Shown: piece by piece, positions 49,324 to 59,200 of the stretch | Layout of the letters: every line of letters begins with the position of its first letter | How positions within the stretch are numbered: the stretch's first letter is position 1 | From: Hydrogenophaga sp. | GTDB lineage: Bacteria > Pseudomonadota > Gammaproteobacteria > Burkholderiales > Burkholderiaceae_C | DNA length: 64,000 nt | Reading direction: 5' to 3' | Assembly: GCF_018780385.1 (NCBI RefSeq) | Contig: NZ_JADMJO010000003.1 | Coordinates: forward strand, 558,001-622,000 | The notes under the pieces: generated by a model | What the model was told of the DNA's origin: nothing | The model's database searches: none | What the model saw: the letters and a program-made list of their open reading frames with translations, nothing else | Position numbers and translations under genes: made by a program

Positions 49324-50181
49324 TCAGTCCCGTCGAGCTGCCACCCCTGCGTCAGAACGAAGCGGCGACAGCACCAACGGACCGAACCATGCACTGACCC
49401 GCTCACCGGTGTTGTTGGAGTCGGTCATCACCCCCACGGCCGTCACGGGGCCGGGCAGTTCGCCGAACACCAGACGGTAGTCGGCCTCGATGTCGCGTTC
49501 GTGGTCGACCCACTGGTTGAGCCGCCCCGGCCCCGAGTCGATCACCAGCTTGCGGATGCGCTGGGTGTGTGGGTTGGGAATCACGCTGCCCACGGGGTAG
49601 CGGTGGTCCCACACGTACATGAGCGTGGCGAACGGCAGAGGCTCGCCCGTGACCAGGTTCGCCAGCTCCGACAGCATGTTGTCCCGCATGCTCAGGCGAT
49701 CACGGTCGCCGTCGAAGGTGACGATCACCCGCACCACCGCGTCGTCGATGTCCTGGTCCCGCAGGTCGGCCTTTTCGTTGAGCGCGGGCACGAACCACGA
49801 GAACGCCAGGCGAGCAGGTGCGGGCTGGCCATCAGCGGGCAGGCGAAGGCGCAAGGTGCTGTTGCCGGCGTCGCTGCTCGCATGCACCGCCACGCGCCCC
49901 TCGTGCACGGTGGATTGGTAGCGGGTCGGCCTGTGATTGCCGTAGCGCCGATGCACCCAGGTGCCCGTGGTCTCGTTGCCCAGGCTCTGGCTGGCTCTGG
50001 CCCAGGCCGACCCGGCCAGTTCGGCGGCCTCAGCCTCTCGCAAGGCGTGTTGCGCGGCGTCGTCGGCTTCGTCCGAATTGTCGTTCGGCAACGACGCACA
50101 ACCGGCCAGCAGGGTGAGTGCCACGGCGGACACCCACCGCAGGCACCCCACGCGCATCAGGGAAGCGGGTGTGCCATGCAT
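49324..50181 (-). CDS. DUF3047 lipoprotein
   Basis: 285 aa. Lipobox LLAGC (Cys ~28). A DUF3047 domain ~55-280: RLAFSWFVPALNEKADLRDQDIDDAVVRVIVTFDGD, PFATLMYVWDHRYPVGSVIPNPHTQRIRKLVIDSG and WVDHERDIEADYRLVFGELPGPVTAVGVMTDSNNTG. Function unknown. Last gene of the FHA-Ton operon, 13 bases after the coiled-coil gene's stop. Confidence 0.88.
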   Translation of the reverse strand: MHGTPASLMRVGCLRWVSAVALTLLAGCASLPNDNSDEADDAAQHALREAEAAELAGSAWARASQSLGNETTGTWVHRRYGNHRPTRYQSTVHEGRVAVHASSDAGNSTLRLRLPADGQPAPARLAFSWFVPALNEKADLRDQDIDDAVVRVIVTFDGDRDRLSMRDNMLSELANLVTGEPLPFATLMYVWDHRYPVGSVIPNPHTQRIRKLVIDSGPGRLNQWVDHERDIEADYRLVFGELPGPVTAVGVMTDSNNTGERVSAWFGPLVLSPLRSDAGVAARRD

Positions 50182-50194
50182 GGGCCTGCAGGTC

Positions 50195-50848
50195 TCAGGG
50201 GGCCGCGCGGCTGGCGGCCGGCGTCTTGTGCTCGTCGAGCTTGTCGCGGTGCGTCTCCAGCATGTTCTCGATGCCCACGCGGCTCATGCCGGTGAAGGGC
50301 TCCAGGCGCAGAACGGTGTCCTTGGCGCTGCGGTCGCGGCATTGTTCGATCAGCGAGCGGCCCGTGGCGTACAGCTGCGTGTTGCGAACCTCGCAGGCCG
50401 CCACCTGCTCGCGAAGCCCGGCACCCTGGGTGTCGAGCTGCTGGCCGCGTTGCCGTGCGCTGGCCAGGTCGCGATCCAGTTGCGCGAGCTTGGCGGTGAG
50501 TTCCTGCAGCTTGCGCTCCTGCTCGGCGTTGCGCGCCTGCAGCGCATCGCGTTCGCTGGTCGCGGTCTTCAGGTCGCGTTGCAAGCGCTGGGCTCTCGCC
50601 GATTCGTTTTGGGCGCGGCTCTGTGCGCCACCCACCTCCTCGGTCAGTTTGGTGCGCTCCAGTTCGGCCGCGTCAAATTTCTGCTGCAGCGCGCTCAGGT
50701 CTTGAGTGGATTTCTGCACCTGCTGCTGGGCGCGGCGCAAAGCCTCACGCTCGCGGCTGGCCCGTTTGTCTTCCTGCGCCATCGCGGGCAACGCCAGACT
50801 GGTGGAAAGCAGCGCGAACAGCAGGGCACGCATGACGGTGGGCAACAT
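50195..50848 (-). CDS. Secreted coiled-coil protein
   Basis: 217 aa. Signal peptide ~1-24 (LLFALLSTSLALPAMA). Residues ~25-155 are one long heptad-rich coiled coil (REREALRRAQQQVQKSTQDLSALQQKFDAAELERTKL). The C-terminal ~60 residues form a small domain with two Cys (VAACEVRNTQLYATGRSLIEQCRDRSAKDTVLRLEPFTGMSRVGIENML). Start ATG 50848 overlaps the ankyrin gene's TGA by one base (TGATG), so it is translationally coupled. Periplasmic; probably a scaffold for the FHA-Ton system (inference). Confidence 0.82.
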   Translation of the reverse strand: MLPTVMRALLFALLSTSLALPAMAQEDKRASREREALRRAQQQVQKSTQDLSALQQKFDAAELERTKLTEEVGGAQSRAQNESARAQRLQRDLKTATSERDALQARNAEQERKLQELTAKLAQLDRDLASARQRGQQLDTQGAGLREQVAACEVRNTQLYATGRSLIEQCRDRSAKDTVLRLEPFTGMSRVGIENMLETHRDKLDEHKTPAASRAAP

Positions 50849-51708
50849 CAGAAATCCTCCTTGGGATAGGGACGGCTGGCACGCAAAACCACGCGCGGCC
50901 GATCGCCTTGGGCGCCTGCCTGCACGAGCTGCTGGGCCAGCGTTTCGCGTTTGAGCTGGTGGGCCCAATACAAAGGCGTGAGGCCATCGGCATCGGGTTG
51001 GTTCGGATCCAGCCCATGGCGGAGCAACACCGCCAGCACCTCGGGCAGGTTGTCGTTGATGGTCACCAGCAGCAGGCCGGCACCGGTGCGGTCCTTCACC
51101 CGCGTGTTCGCGCCCGCTTTGAGCAGCAGGCCGACCACCTCGGGGTGGTTGAGCTTGGCCGCGTTCATCAGGGGCGTGTGTTCGTTCAGCCCACTCGCGT
51201 CCACCCGCGCACCGGATCGCAGCAGCAGACGCGCCATGTGCGTGTGGCCGCGCAGCGCCGCTTGACCCAGCGGCGTGAGTGGTCCACCGCGTCCGTCCAC
51301 ATCGGCGCCCGCGCGCAGCAGCGCACGCGCGGTCTCCACATCCCCTTCACGCGCGGCCAGCAGCAAGGCGGTGTTGCCCCATTCGTCCACCGCATTCACC
51401 TGCGCGCCGTCCTTGATGAGCTGGCGCAAGGCCACCACGTCGGCCCGACCGGCTGCGCCGATGAGTTGCTGGTCGATCCCGCTGGCCAGACGGACCATGG
51501 GGTCGTTGGCGCTGGCCACGGCCGCCTGCCGCTGCCGCTCGGAGGTTGGGTAACGCTCGCTGTCTTCGGGCGTGAGGGCGCCCTGCTCGATGCGATCGCG
51601 CAGCGCGAGCTGATCGGGCGCGTGCCGCGCGCAGCCCACCAGAGCGACACACACCGCGCCGACAAGCCATGCCCGCCCGACGTGGGTCACCAGGTCAGAA
51701 CTTCGCAT
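50848..51708 (-). CDS. Ankyrin-repeat lipoprotein
   Basis: 286 aa. Lipobox ALVGC (Cys ~26). At least five ankyrin repeats ~85-265: WGNTALLLAAREGDVETARALLRAGADV, TPLGQAALRGHTHMARLLLRSGARV, TPLMNAAKLNHPEVVGLLLKAGANT, TGAGLLLVTINDNLPEVLAVLLRHGLDP, TPLYWAHQLKRETLAQQLVQAGAQ. A periplasmic or outer-membrane-attached protein-binding module. Overlaps the porin gene's end by 14 bases. Confidence 0.92.
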   Translation of the reverse strand: MRSSDLVTHVGRAWLVGAVCVALVGCARHAPDQLALRDRIEQGALTPEDSERYPTSERQRQAAVASANDPMVRLASGIDQQLIGAAGRADVVALRQLIKDGAQVNAVDEWGNTALLLAAREGDVETARALLRAGADVDGRGGPLTPLGQAALRGHTHMARLLLRSGARVDASGLNEHTPLMNAAKLNHPEVVGLLLKAGANTRVKDRTGAGLLLVTINDNLPEVLAVLLRHGLDPNQPDADGLTPLYWAHQLKRETLAQQLVQAGAQGDRPRVVLRASRPYPKEDF

Positions 51709-53254
51709 TGAGGTACACCTGCAAGGTGTTGATCGACAACGGCAGACCCCTGATCTCGCGGCTGGAAAGCCAGCGTGCGTTGATCCAGGTGTTGCGGCTC
51801 AGACCGTACTGCGCACCCACGATGAAGCCCTTGTTGTTGGTGCCACCCAGGTGGAAGTCGGAATCGTTGAAGGCATCCAGCGTGGCATCGGCTTCCAGGT
51901 AGCGGTAGGCCAGCGAGAGCTGCCAGTCGTTCTTGAGCAGCATGGCGGGCATGCCCACCGCGACCCGCACCATGTAGCCGGTGGTCTGCGGCGTCACAGT
52001 CAGGCCGGAGCGCGCGAGCGCCTTGCTGCTGCTGAAGCCGATGTTGCGCACATAGTCGCCACTGACGATCAGGTGAACCGGGTTGTAGAGGTTGAAGTCC
52101 ACCGCGCCGGTGAGGTTGAGCACCTGGTAGTCGGCAGCCAGCCCGTACAGATTGGTGTTGGGATTGCCGTCGTTGTCGATGTTGAAGAGCGTGTTGCCCT
52201 TCTGCCGGTAGTCGGGCGCGGTCTCGTTGGTGGTGGTGCTGTTGAAGGCATTGCGCACACCGCTGATGTTGCGGTAGTCGTACACGCCCAGACCCACCTT
52301 GGCACGCAGGTCGTTGCTCGGCACCCATTCCACACCGCCCTGCGCACCGATCAGCCACTTGCTCTTGGCCTCGTTGCTGAGCGAGCGCTGCACCTCCTGC
52401 AGCGGAAACAGGCCCAAGGTGGCGAACGGTCGCCATACCCGGGCCGACGCCGTGGGGTCTTCGTACTGCAGCGCCAGACCGTCCAGGTTCAGGTCGTCGT
52501 CCCACACCAGGTCGGTGCTGAAAAACGGATTGGGCATGCGCCCGGCCGTGGTGGTCAGCCACGGCAGGAAGTCCTGTGAGCGGCCTTTGAGGAAAGCGCG
52601 ATCGAGCGAGAAGTTGGACTTGTTGTTGAAGTTGCCCAGTGTCTGGTTGGTCGACACCGGTTCGAACTGGCTGCCGGTGGCCAGGCGCAAGCCGGCCGTG
52701 ATGTCGGGGGTGACGCGCGCGGTGAAGCCGAAGCGGGCACGCAGGCGGGCGCGGTCGCGGTCTTCAAGGGTGTTGTCGATGTCCTGGCCTTGCACCTGGA
52801 AGAACACCTCGGGCGCATTGGATTGGGAGAACATGTCGCGCTGCAGACCCAAGCGCAGGTCGCCCTCGAACTTGAACCGGTCCACCCACTCCGGCACGGC
52901 GTTCACGTCGCCCCAGCGCTCGGCCTTGGCCTGGGCCACCACCTCTTCGCGCACCTCGTCAGCGATCTGCTTGCGCACGGACTCGGGCACAAATTGCACG
53001 CGCACGGTGGACTGCTCGGTCTTCTTGGCCTCGGCCACCGAGGCCTTGGCCTTGGCCTCGGCTTGTTTGACCAGCGCATCGGCCTTGTCGGCCGGCAACA
53101 CACCTTGCTGCACCAGTGCCTGGATGAGGTTGATCGTGGTCTGCTTGAGCGTCTCGAGATCTTCTCGCTCGTCGGCCTGGGCGGCACCGAGGCCAACGGT
53201 GATCAAGGCAGCCAGGGTCACTTGGCGCATGGCGTGGTGCAAAGGTCGTTTCAT
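51695..53254 (-). CDS. Putative porin (Porin_5-like)
   Basis: 519 aa. Signal peptide ~1-27 (AALITVGLGAAQA), a ~100-residue Ala/Lys-rich coiled-coil (LVKQAEAKAKASVAEAKKTEQ) and a barrel: FKFEGDLRLGLQRDMFSQ, DRARLRARFGFTARVTPDITAGLRLATGS, SLDRAFLKGRSQ, GVEWVPSNDLRAKVGLGVYDY, WQLSLAYRYLEADATLDAFNDSDFHLGGTNNKGFIVGAQYGLSRNTWINARWLSS, ending NAKF with terminal Phe. The periplasmic coiled coil suggests contact with TonB or peptidoglycan. Member of the FHA-Ton operon; may be the energised outer-membrane partner. Confidence 0.88.
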   Translation of the reverse strand: MKRPLHHAMRQVTLAALITVGLGAAQADEREDLETLKQTTINLIQALVQQGVLPADKADALVKQAEAKAKASVAEAKKTEQSTVRVQFVPESVRKQIADEVREEVVAQAKAERWGDVNAVPEWVDRFKFEGDLRLGLQRDMFSQSNAPEVFFQVQGQDIDNTLEDRDRARLRARFGFTARVTPDITAGLRLATGSQFEPVSTNQTLGNFNNKSNFSLDRAFLKGRSQDFLPWLTTTAGRMPNPFFSTDLVWDDDLNLDGLALQYEDPTASARVWRPFATLGLFPLQEVQRSLSNEAKSKWLIGAQGGVEWVPSNDLRAKVGLGVYDYRNISGVRNAFNSTTTNETAPDYRQKGNTLFNIDNDGNPNTNLYGLAADYQVLNLTGAVDFNLYNPVHLIVSGDYVRNIGFSSSKALARSGLTVTPQTTGYMVRVAVGMPAMLLKNDWQLSLAYRYLEADATLDAFNDSDFHLGGTNNKGFIVGAQYGLSRNTWINARWLSSREIRGLPLSINTLQVYLNAKF

Positions 53255-53304
53255 GGGATGTCTCGCAAGGGGCGGTGTTTGAATGGAACTCAGGACCGCG
53301 TGTG

Positions 53305-53985
53305 TCAGGAGCGGGTGGAGATGCGCAGTCGAATGGGTTGCGGCATGTCGCCCGGCGCGCCCTCGCGCACGGGTGGGAGGTTGCGCAGGGCAACGCGCAG
53401 CGCCTCGTCGAGTTCGGGTTTGTCGCCGGCGCCCACCAGCTCGACCCGGGTGACCAGACCGCTGCTGTTGACCCACACATTGACCACGCGCTGGTACTCG
53501 GCGGCTTCGCGCAACTTCTTGTCGCGCTGCACGGCGTCACTGATGCGGTCCTTCACGAGCGCGCCGTACCAGGCGAAGCGGTTGCCACCACCCCCGCCAC
53601 CACCGCTGCCGATCAGGTCGCCACCGCCCGGTTTGCCCACCAGGCCGAAGTTGTCGCCACCACCGCTGCCGGCGGCATCCACGCCCAGGTTGGGACCCGG
53701 GGGCGGCGCCTCTGAAGGCTGGTCGGGTGCGGCTTCCGGCTTGGGCACGTCGATCTTTTCCTGCTTCTGCTCGGGTGGGGGCGGAGGCGGCGGTGTCTTG
53801 GGCGGGGGTGGTGGCGGCGGCGGCTTGAGCAGCGAGATCTCCTGCACCGTGCGCTTCTTCGTCGGCTCGGTGGGTTTGGACATCACGCCATAGAGCCACA
53901 CGGCACCTGCGATCAACAGGGCCACTAGCAGCACCAGCGCCACCGCGCGGCCATGGCGCCGCAGGAACGAATCGTCCGGTTTCAC
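53305..53985 (-). CDS. TonB-type energy transducer
   Basis: 226 aa. A cytosolic start, TM ~14-34 (VALVLLVALLIAGAVWLYGVM), a poly-Pro/Lys periplasmic spacer (~50-95), an unusual Gly-rich linker ~104-134 (GSGGGDNF, GSGGGGGGGN), and a TonB C-terminal domain ~138-220 (ALVKDRISDAVQRDKKLREAAEYQRVVNVWVNSSGLVTRVELVGAGDKPELDEALRVALRNL). It overlaps exbD by four bases and serves the operon's own motor. Confidence 0.92.
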   Translation of the reverse strand: MKPDDSFLRRHGRAVALVLLVALLIAGAVWLYGVMSKPTEPTKKRTVQEISLLKPPPPPPPPKTPPPPPPPEQKQEKIDVPKPEAAPDQPSEAPPPGPNLGVDAAGSGGGDNFGLVGKPGGGDLIGSGGGGGGGNRFAWYGALVKDRISDAVQRDKKLREAAEYQRVVNVWVNSSGLVTRVELVGAGDKPELDEALRVALRNLPPVREGAPGDMPQPIRLRISTRS

Positions 53986-54392
53986 TTGACCAGCCGCTGC
54001 GTGACGAGACCGATCTGGTTGAGTTCGAGCCGCCCGAGAAGATCGAGCACCTCGACCACCTTTTCGTACTGCACAGCGGAGTCGCCTTTGACCACGATGG
54101 GGAACTCGGGCGTGCCCGCCTTGAACTGCAGCAGGCGCGCCTCCAGATCGGCCAGCGTGGCCATCGGGTAGGCGTCGAGGTACAGCGCACCGGTCTCGGT
54201 GATGGTGATGGCGCGCGTGGCCGGCTTGGCGAGGCTGGGGGTGTCGCTGGCCTTGGGCAGGTTCACCTTGATGCCCTGCACCGAGGCTGTCGTCATGAGA
54301 ATGAAAATGACCAGCAGCACATACGACAGGTCCAACATCGGGGTGATGTTGATGTCGTCGTAGATCGCGCCGTCTTCCTGGGCTTTGGACAT
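53982..54392 (-). CDS. exbD: ExbD-type biopolymer transport protein
   Basis: 136 aa. One N-terminal TM helix with the essential Asp in DINITPMLDLSYVLLVIFILMTTASVQGI, then the periplasmic ExbD domain (ITETGALYLDAYPMATLADLEARLLQF, PEFPIVVKGDSAVQYEKVVEVLDLLGRLELNQIGLVTQ). With the ExbB part of the upstream gene it forms the proton-driven motor for TonB. It starts 11 bases after the ExbB gene's stop. Confidence 0.94.
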   Translation of the reverse strand: MSKAQEDGAIYDDINITPMLDLSYVLLVIFILMTTASVQGIKVNLPKASDTPSLAKPATRAITITETGALYLDAYPMATLADLEARLLQFKAGTPEFPIVVKGDSAVQYEKVVEVLDLLGRLELNQIGLVTQRLVK

Positions 54393-54403
54393 GTTCGTGT
54401 TCC

Positions 54404-56137
54404 TCAGTCGCCGTAGGTTTCGGCCATCTTGGTCACGAACTCGTCCACGAACACATTCATGTCGTTGGAGATCGACTTGATGCGCGTCTGCAGGTAGTTG
54501 TAGCCAAACAGCGCGGGGATCGCCACGCCCAGGCCGGCCACCGTGGCCACCAGCGCGGCGGCAATGCCGGGCGCAATCGCGTTCACGTTCACGTCGCCCG
54601 CCGCGGCAATGGCGGCGAAGGTGATCATCACGCCCACCACCGTGCCCAGCAGGCCCAGGAACGGGCCGCCCGAGATGGCAATGGTGAGCATCACCATGCC
54701 CTTGTCCAGGCGCTGGCGTTCGCGCGTGAGCTGCGCGTCCAGGCTGGAGCGCACCGCGAGCATGGCGCGCTCGCCCACCGAAGGTGCCACCACGCCGTCG
54801 TGTTCCACCGTGGCGCCGTCGGCATGAAAGCGCGACTTGAGTTCGCGCGCACCGACCTGGAAGATGCGGTGCAGCGGCGAGTCTTTGTATTGATCGCCCT
54901 GCGAGGCAAGCTGGTCGAGCTGGCTGGCGTGCAGGGACGGGCCACCTTCGAGCGTGCGCAGGCGGGTGGCGAGCTGGTCAAAGGCCTCGGTGAAGCGGGG
55001 ATTGCTGCGGTCCTGGCGCGTCAGCAGCACCGCCTTGGCCCACATGATGTAGATCGCGATGAAGAACATGAACACGCAGATCACCACCACCACCCAGCCG
55101 TCAACGGTGAGGTTGTTCATGGTGGCCATGAAGTAACCGGTCTGTGCGCCCTGCTTGGTGGTCTCTTCCTCACCCATGCGCACCAACTTGCCCGACTGGC
55201 CCTGGCTGTCGGCCTGCGCGGCGATCCAGGCCTCGGGGCGCTGTTCGGTGGAGATCTGCACCTCGTCAATCTCGCCCACCAGGCCTGCGCCCACGCGCAG
55301 GGCGCCCGCGGGTGCAAAGGCGGTGGCGACATTGGCGACGGCTTTGCCGTCGACGTACAGCACGGCATTGGTTCCAGAGCTCACGGCCACATGGCGCCAG
55401 GCATTCAGCGCCAGTGGCGCCCCGCCCTGGGCCACCGTGCCGCCCGCGCTCAGCACCGGAACACCGCCCCGAAGCGACAGCGTCAGGCCGCCAAAGGCCA
55501 GCAACTCGCCGTCGACCCGCTCCGGCTTGATCCAGGCCGAAAACGTGAAGCCGGTGGCCGCCTGCAATGTGGCGTCGCCGACCTGCAAACCGCCGTCGGC
55601 ATTGAGCCGCGCCGATCCACCGATCAGGCCGCTGGGCACGAAGGTGGCGGTGCCACCCGACATGTGATGGCCTGCGGCGGTGGCGTCTTGCGGCAGGCCG
55701 CTGGCGTCACCGAGGTGGTACACGGCCCACTGCGCGGCGTCGTACAGGCCCGATGCCGGCACGGGTTGCGCCGATTCGTTGCCGTAGTACAGCCACACGT
55801 GCTGCACGGCGCTGCTGCCCGCCACGCGCGGCACCTGCACCCACACGAAGGCCAGTTCATTCGTGCTGTCGAAGCGCTCGATGTGGTGCGCGAGCACCGT
55901 CTTGTCGTCCTCGGCCACGAAACGCAGGTCGGAGCCGTTTTCGTTGGAGGCGAGGAAGTCGAAGTTGCCGGTGGACAAGCGCACCAGCACGGGCACGCCC
56001 GTGGCCTCGGCCGTGATGCCGGCGGCCTGCGTGTCCAGCGTGATCTTCTTGCGGATCGTCCAGCCCTCGTCCCACCAGGCGTGGGCGGAGAGCGGCAACA
56101 TCAACACGCAAAGGGCGAGAGCAAAAAAGCGTTTCAT
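54404..56137 (-). CDS. DUF2341-LamG-ExbB (MotA/TolQ) fusion protein
   Basis: 577 aa, more than twice a normal ExbB. Signal peptide ~1-20, DUF2341 domain ~21-125 (WWDEGWTIRKKITLDT, VPVLVRLSTGNFDFLASNENGSDLRFV), a concanavalin/LamG-like domain ~135-320 (FTFSAWIKPERVDGELL, NAWRHVAVSSGTNAVLYVDGKAVANV, GLVGEIDEVQISTEQRPEAWI), then the MotA/TolQ/ExbB channel ~345-577 with TMs WVVVVICVFMFFIAIYIMW, GPFLGLLGTVVGVMITFAAI and IAPGIAAALVATVAGLGVAIPALFGYNYL. The lectin-like half would be periplasmic. First gene of the motor after the giant FHA. Confidence 0.93.
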   Translation of the reverse strand: MKRFFALALCVLMLPLSAHAWWDEGWTIRKKITLDTQAAGITAEATGVPVLVRLSTGNFDFLASNENGSDLRFVAEDDKTVLAHHIERFDSTNELAFVWVQVPRVAGSSAVQHVWLYYGNESAQPVPASGLYDAAQWAVYHLGDASGLPQDATAAGHHMSGGTATFVPSGLIGGSARLNADGGLQVGDATLQAATGFTFSAWIKPERVDGELLAFGGLTLSLRGGVPVLSAGGTVAQGGAPLALNAWRHVAVSSGTNAVLYVDGKAVANVATAFAPAGALRVGAGLVGEIDEVQISTEQRPEAWIAAQADSQGQSGKLVRMGEEETTKQGAQTGYFMATMNNLTVDGWVVVVICVFMFFIAIYIMWAKAVLLTRQDRSNPRFTEAFDQLATRLRTLEGGPSLHASQLDQLASQGDQYKDSPLHRIFQVGARELKSRFHADGATVEHDGVVAPSVGERAMLAVRSSLDAQLTRERQRLDKGMVMLTIAISGGPFLGLLGTVVGVMITFAAIAAAGDVNVNAIAPGIAAALVATVAGLGVAIPALFGYNYLQTRIKSISNDMNVFVDEFVTKMAETYGD

Positions 56138-56244
56138 GGGAAGACAGAAAAGATGGCGTGCTGCCCGCGGCGCGGGTCATGCACGAAAGGTACGAAGGAA
56201 CGATGGCGGTGGCGTTACAAAAGTGGGAAGACCATCCGTTCGGA

Positions 56245-59200
56245 CTACTCGCCAAAGCCCAGCACGTCGACCCGCACCACCGATGGACGCATCGCCGAAG
56301 CCATCTCTTGCGCCGCCTTGGCCGATTCGGCCGCCGCCTGGTTGAGCGCTTCGACCACCTTGCCGGTGTCGTCACCACCCGAGGTGGCGCCCGACGAGGC
56401 TGCCGTGACAGCACTGGTGTCGGCGATCGGCGTACCCGCCGAGGTGCCCGAGACCGATATGTTGTCGGCGCCCAGCACCACCAGCGCGGCGATGTTGAGG
56501 TTGCCGGCACGGATGCCGGCGTCGCCGGCGTTGACCGTGCCTTTGGGTGCGATCAGGTCGACGTCGCCAGCGACCACGCCGCCGGACGACAGTGCACCGA
56601 TGCCGCTGCCCGACACGGCACCTTGAAGCACCTGCGTGACGTTGCCCTCGTCGTCCACCGAGATCAGCGGCGGGGGCACGGCCGTGGCCGTCTTCTTGCC
56701 CTTGCCGGCGTCGATGTCGCCTTCGCTGGACCACAGCAACACGTCGCCACCACCCACGGTGAGAATGCGCGACTGGTTGACCAGCATGTCGTCGCGCGCG
56801 AAGCCCCGCACGGTGCCTTCAGCCGCCGCCACGATGCCCAGCACGTTGCTGCCGGTCTTCACCAGGTCTGCGGGCGTGTTGGCCAGGCCGACGATCAGAT
56901 TGCCGCCGGGGATGAGGAACTCGATGTTGCCGTTGCGCTCGGTCTTGATGCGGCTGGCGAACAGATCGATGTTGCCAACGTAGGCGGCACCCGCACCGCC
57001 CGCGGTGGTGTCGGAAACGCCCGGGAACAACACCTCCAGAGCCGCGTAGCCCCGGCCGTAGTCGCCCGCAAACCCGCTGCTGACCTGGTTGGAGTCGCGC
57101 CCGGTGGTGCGCAGCGCGGTGAACACCATGCTGCGCACGCGCTCGCGCTGGGCTTCGGGTGTGAGGGCTGCCACCGCCTGCACGGCGCCGGGCGCAGCGC
57201 TGGCGGACAGCGTGTCGTCACCCGCCAGCCAGCGCGCCAGCCACAGGTGGGTCGTTGAGCCGGGCTCGGCTTGAAGACGCGCCGCCAGGCGGTTGACCGC
57301 AGCGGTGTAGTCCACACCCGCCGGGCCGCTGCCGGCCAACAGTTGCAGATCGGCGCCCGAGGCGGCCAGGTTGTTGTTGTCCAGGTCGCCCCGGCTGACC
57401 ACCCCACCCGACGTGCCCAGGTCGATGTTGCGCCCGGCATTCACCTCCAGCCGACCCTGGCCACCGATCCAGATCTTCGAGTTGTCGCGCCGGTTCACAC
57501 CGGAGAACTTCACGTCCCGACCGGCCTCGACGCGGCTCACTTCGGAAGCGCTGCTGTGCTGCACCACCAGATTGAAGTCCTTCACGTCGCGCCCGGCGCG
57601 CACCAGCGTGGCCTTGGGCGCCGTCACACCACCATAGAGATGCTCGGACCGGCTGTCGTAGAAGCCGCTCACATCACCCTGCACGGCGTACAAGCGCGCA
57701 GGGGTGGTGTCGCCGGTGTGCACCGGCACGGATGCATGGTCGATGGCAGCCGGATCCTCGGGGTTCACGATCAAACCGGGGATCAGCAACTCGCTCGTGG
57801 TCGGGTTCACCGTGTTGGCCGGACGCAGTGGCGAAGGCACCAGCGCCGGGTCCTGATCGCCCATCGTGAGCGTGGAATTCACCTGGACCGATTGGGCGGC
57901 AAGCACCGACAGCTGACCGGTCGCCGATGGACTCATGGTCAGGTTGCGGGTGTTGGTGCCGATCGAGACACTGCCCTGGAACGCCGTGGTCGACAGACTG
58001 GATGGCAGCAGGAAGGCGAGGTTGAAGAGTCCGTCGCGTTTGCCTTCGGACGTTTGCAACAACGTGGTGCCGAAGGCCGTGGTCAGATCTTCCTCGTTCT
58101 CGCGCAACACCACCTGGCCGGTCAGGCTCGACATCGAGACCGCGCTGGCATCGCCATAGGTCGAAAACAGACTGCGAGCAGGCTGAACGCCTACGCCCGG
58201 GAGGAGGTTGCGCTGCGTCTGCACCAGCAGGTGCGGATTGAGCAGATTGCTCACGATGACATCGCCATTCGCCACCACGCGGGCTTGGGCATTGCCCAGC
58301 GCGATCAGGGGCGCCAAGGGCTGCGAGACGCTGTTCACCGTCTGGTCGCTGGTGCCGACCTTGCCCTGCGCCTTGACCACCAGTTCGTCACGCGCCGCGT
58401 AGTACTGGCCACCGAGCACATCACCGCCCGCTTCCACGCGCAGGTCACCGCCACCGGTTTCAGTGAGCTGGGCGGTCTGCGGATTCGTGCCCGACACCCT
58501 GCCCTGCGTCGGCGTGCTGGCCGACACGTCCTTGATGTCCAGTCCTGCGCGAAGCGTCACATCACCGCCGCCGAGCGCGCCCACGCCTTGCTCGAACTGG
58601 TCGTAACGCACCCACCAGGCGGGCTGGCGGGTGTAAGCACCGGTCGTGCTGTTGAGCGCGCCCTGGCGAAACAGCCACTGCGAGTACAGCTGCGCCGACG
58701 GCTTGCCCTCGATGCTGCCAAGCGCCCGCAAATCGACATCACCCCCACCCTGAGCAAACACCGGGTTCAGGTTCGTCTGTGGCGTGGTGAAACCCGCCAC
58801 CGCGTCGGCCACACGGCCGGCCGTGTAGATCACCGATTTGTTGCTCTCCAGCACGATGTTGCCGCCCGCAGCGACCTGGATGTCACCGGTGCCCGTGCGC
58901 ACCAGTTTGCCGCCAGCCAGTGTCACGTTGCCCGCGTCCCGGACGACCGCCAGTGGATCAGCCGCAGCCGAATCGGCGCCGGCCACCAGGCGGTACGACC
59001 ACGAGTTGCCCGCCCGCAGGGCAGCCGGGGAAGGCGTGGTGGCATTGCACGGGGTCGTGGTGCACGCCGTGGCGGTGCTGAAACCGTCGGAGAGGTTGTT
59101 GTTGAGCTTGAGATCGCCCTGCGCACGCAAGGTCAACACACCCGGCTCGCCCGCGGCGCGCGCCGGGTCCAGGTTCCAGTCCTCGGCCAGGGTCAGGTCT

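Noticed and set aside
53754-53840. CRISPR-like or tandem DNA repeat in the tonB gene
   Set aside because: The repetition is the coding of poly-proline and poly-glycine in TonB, with no spacers.
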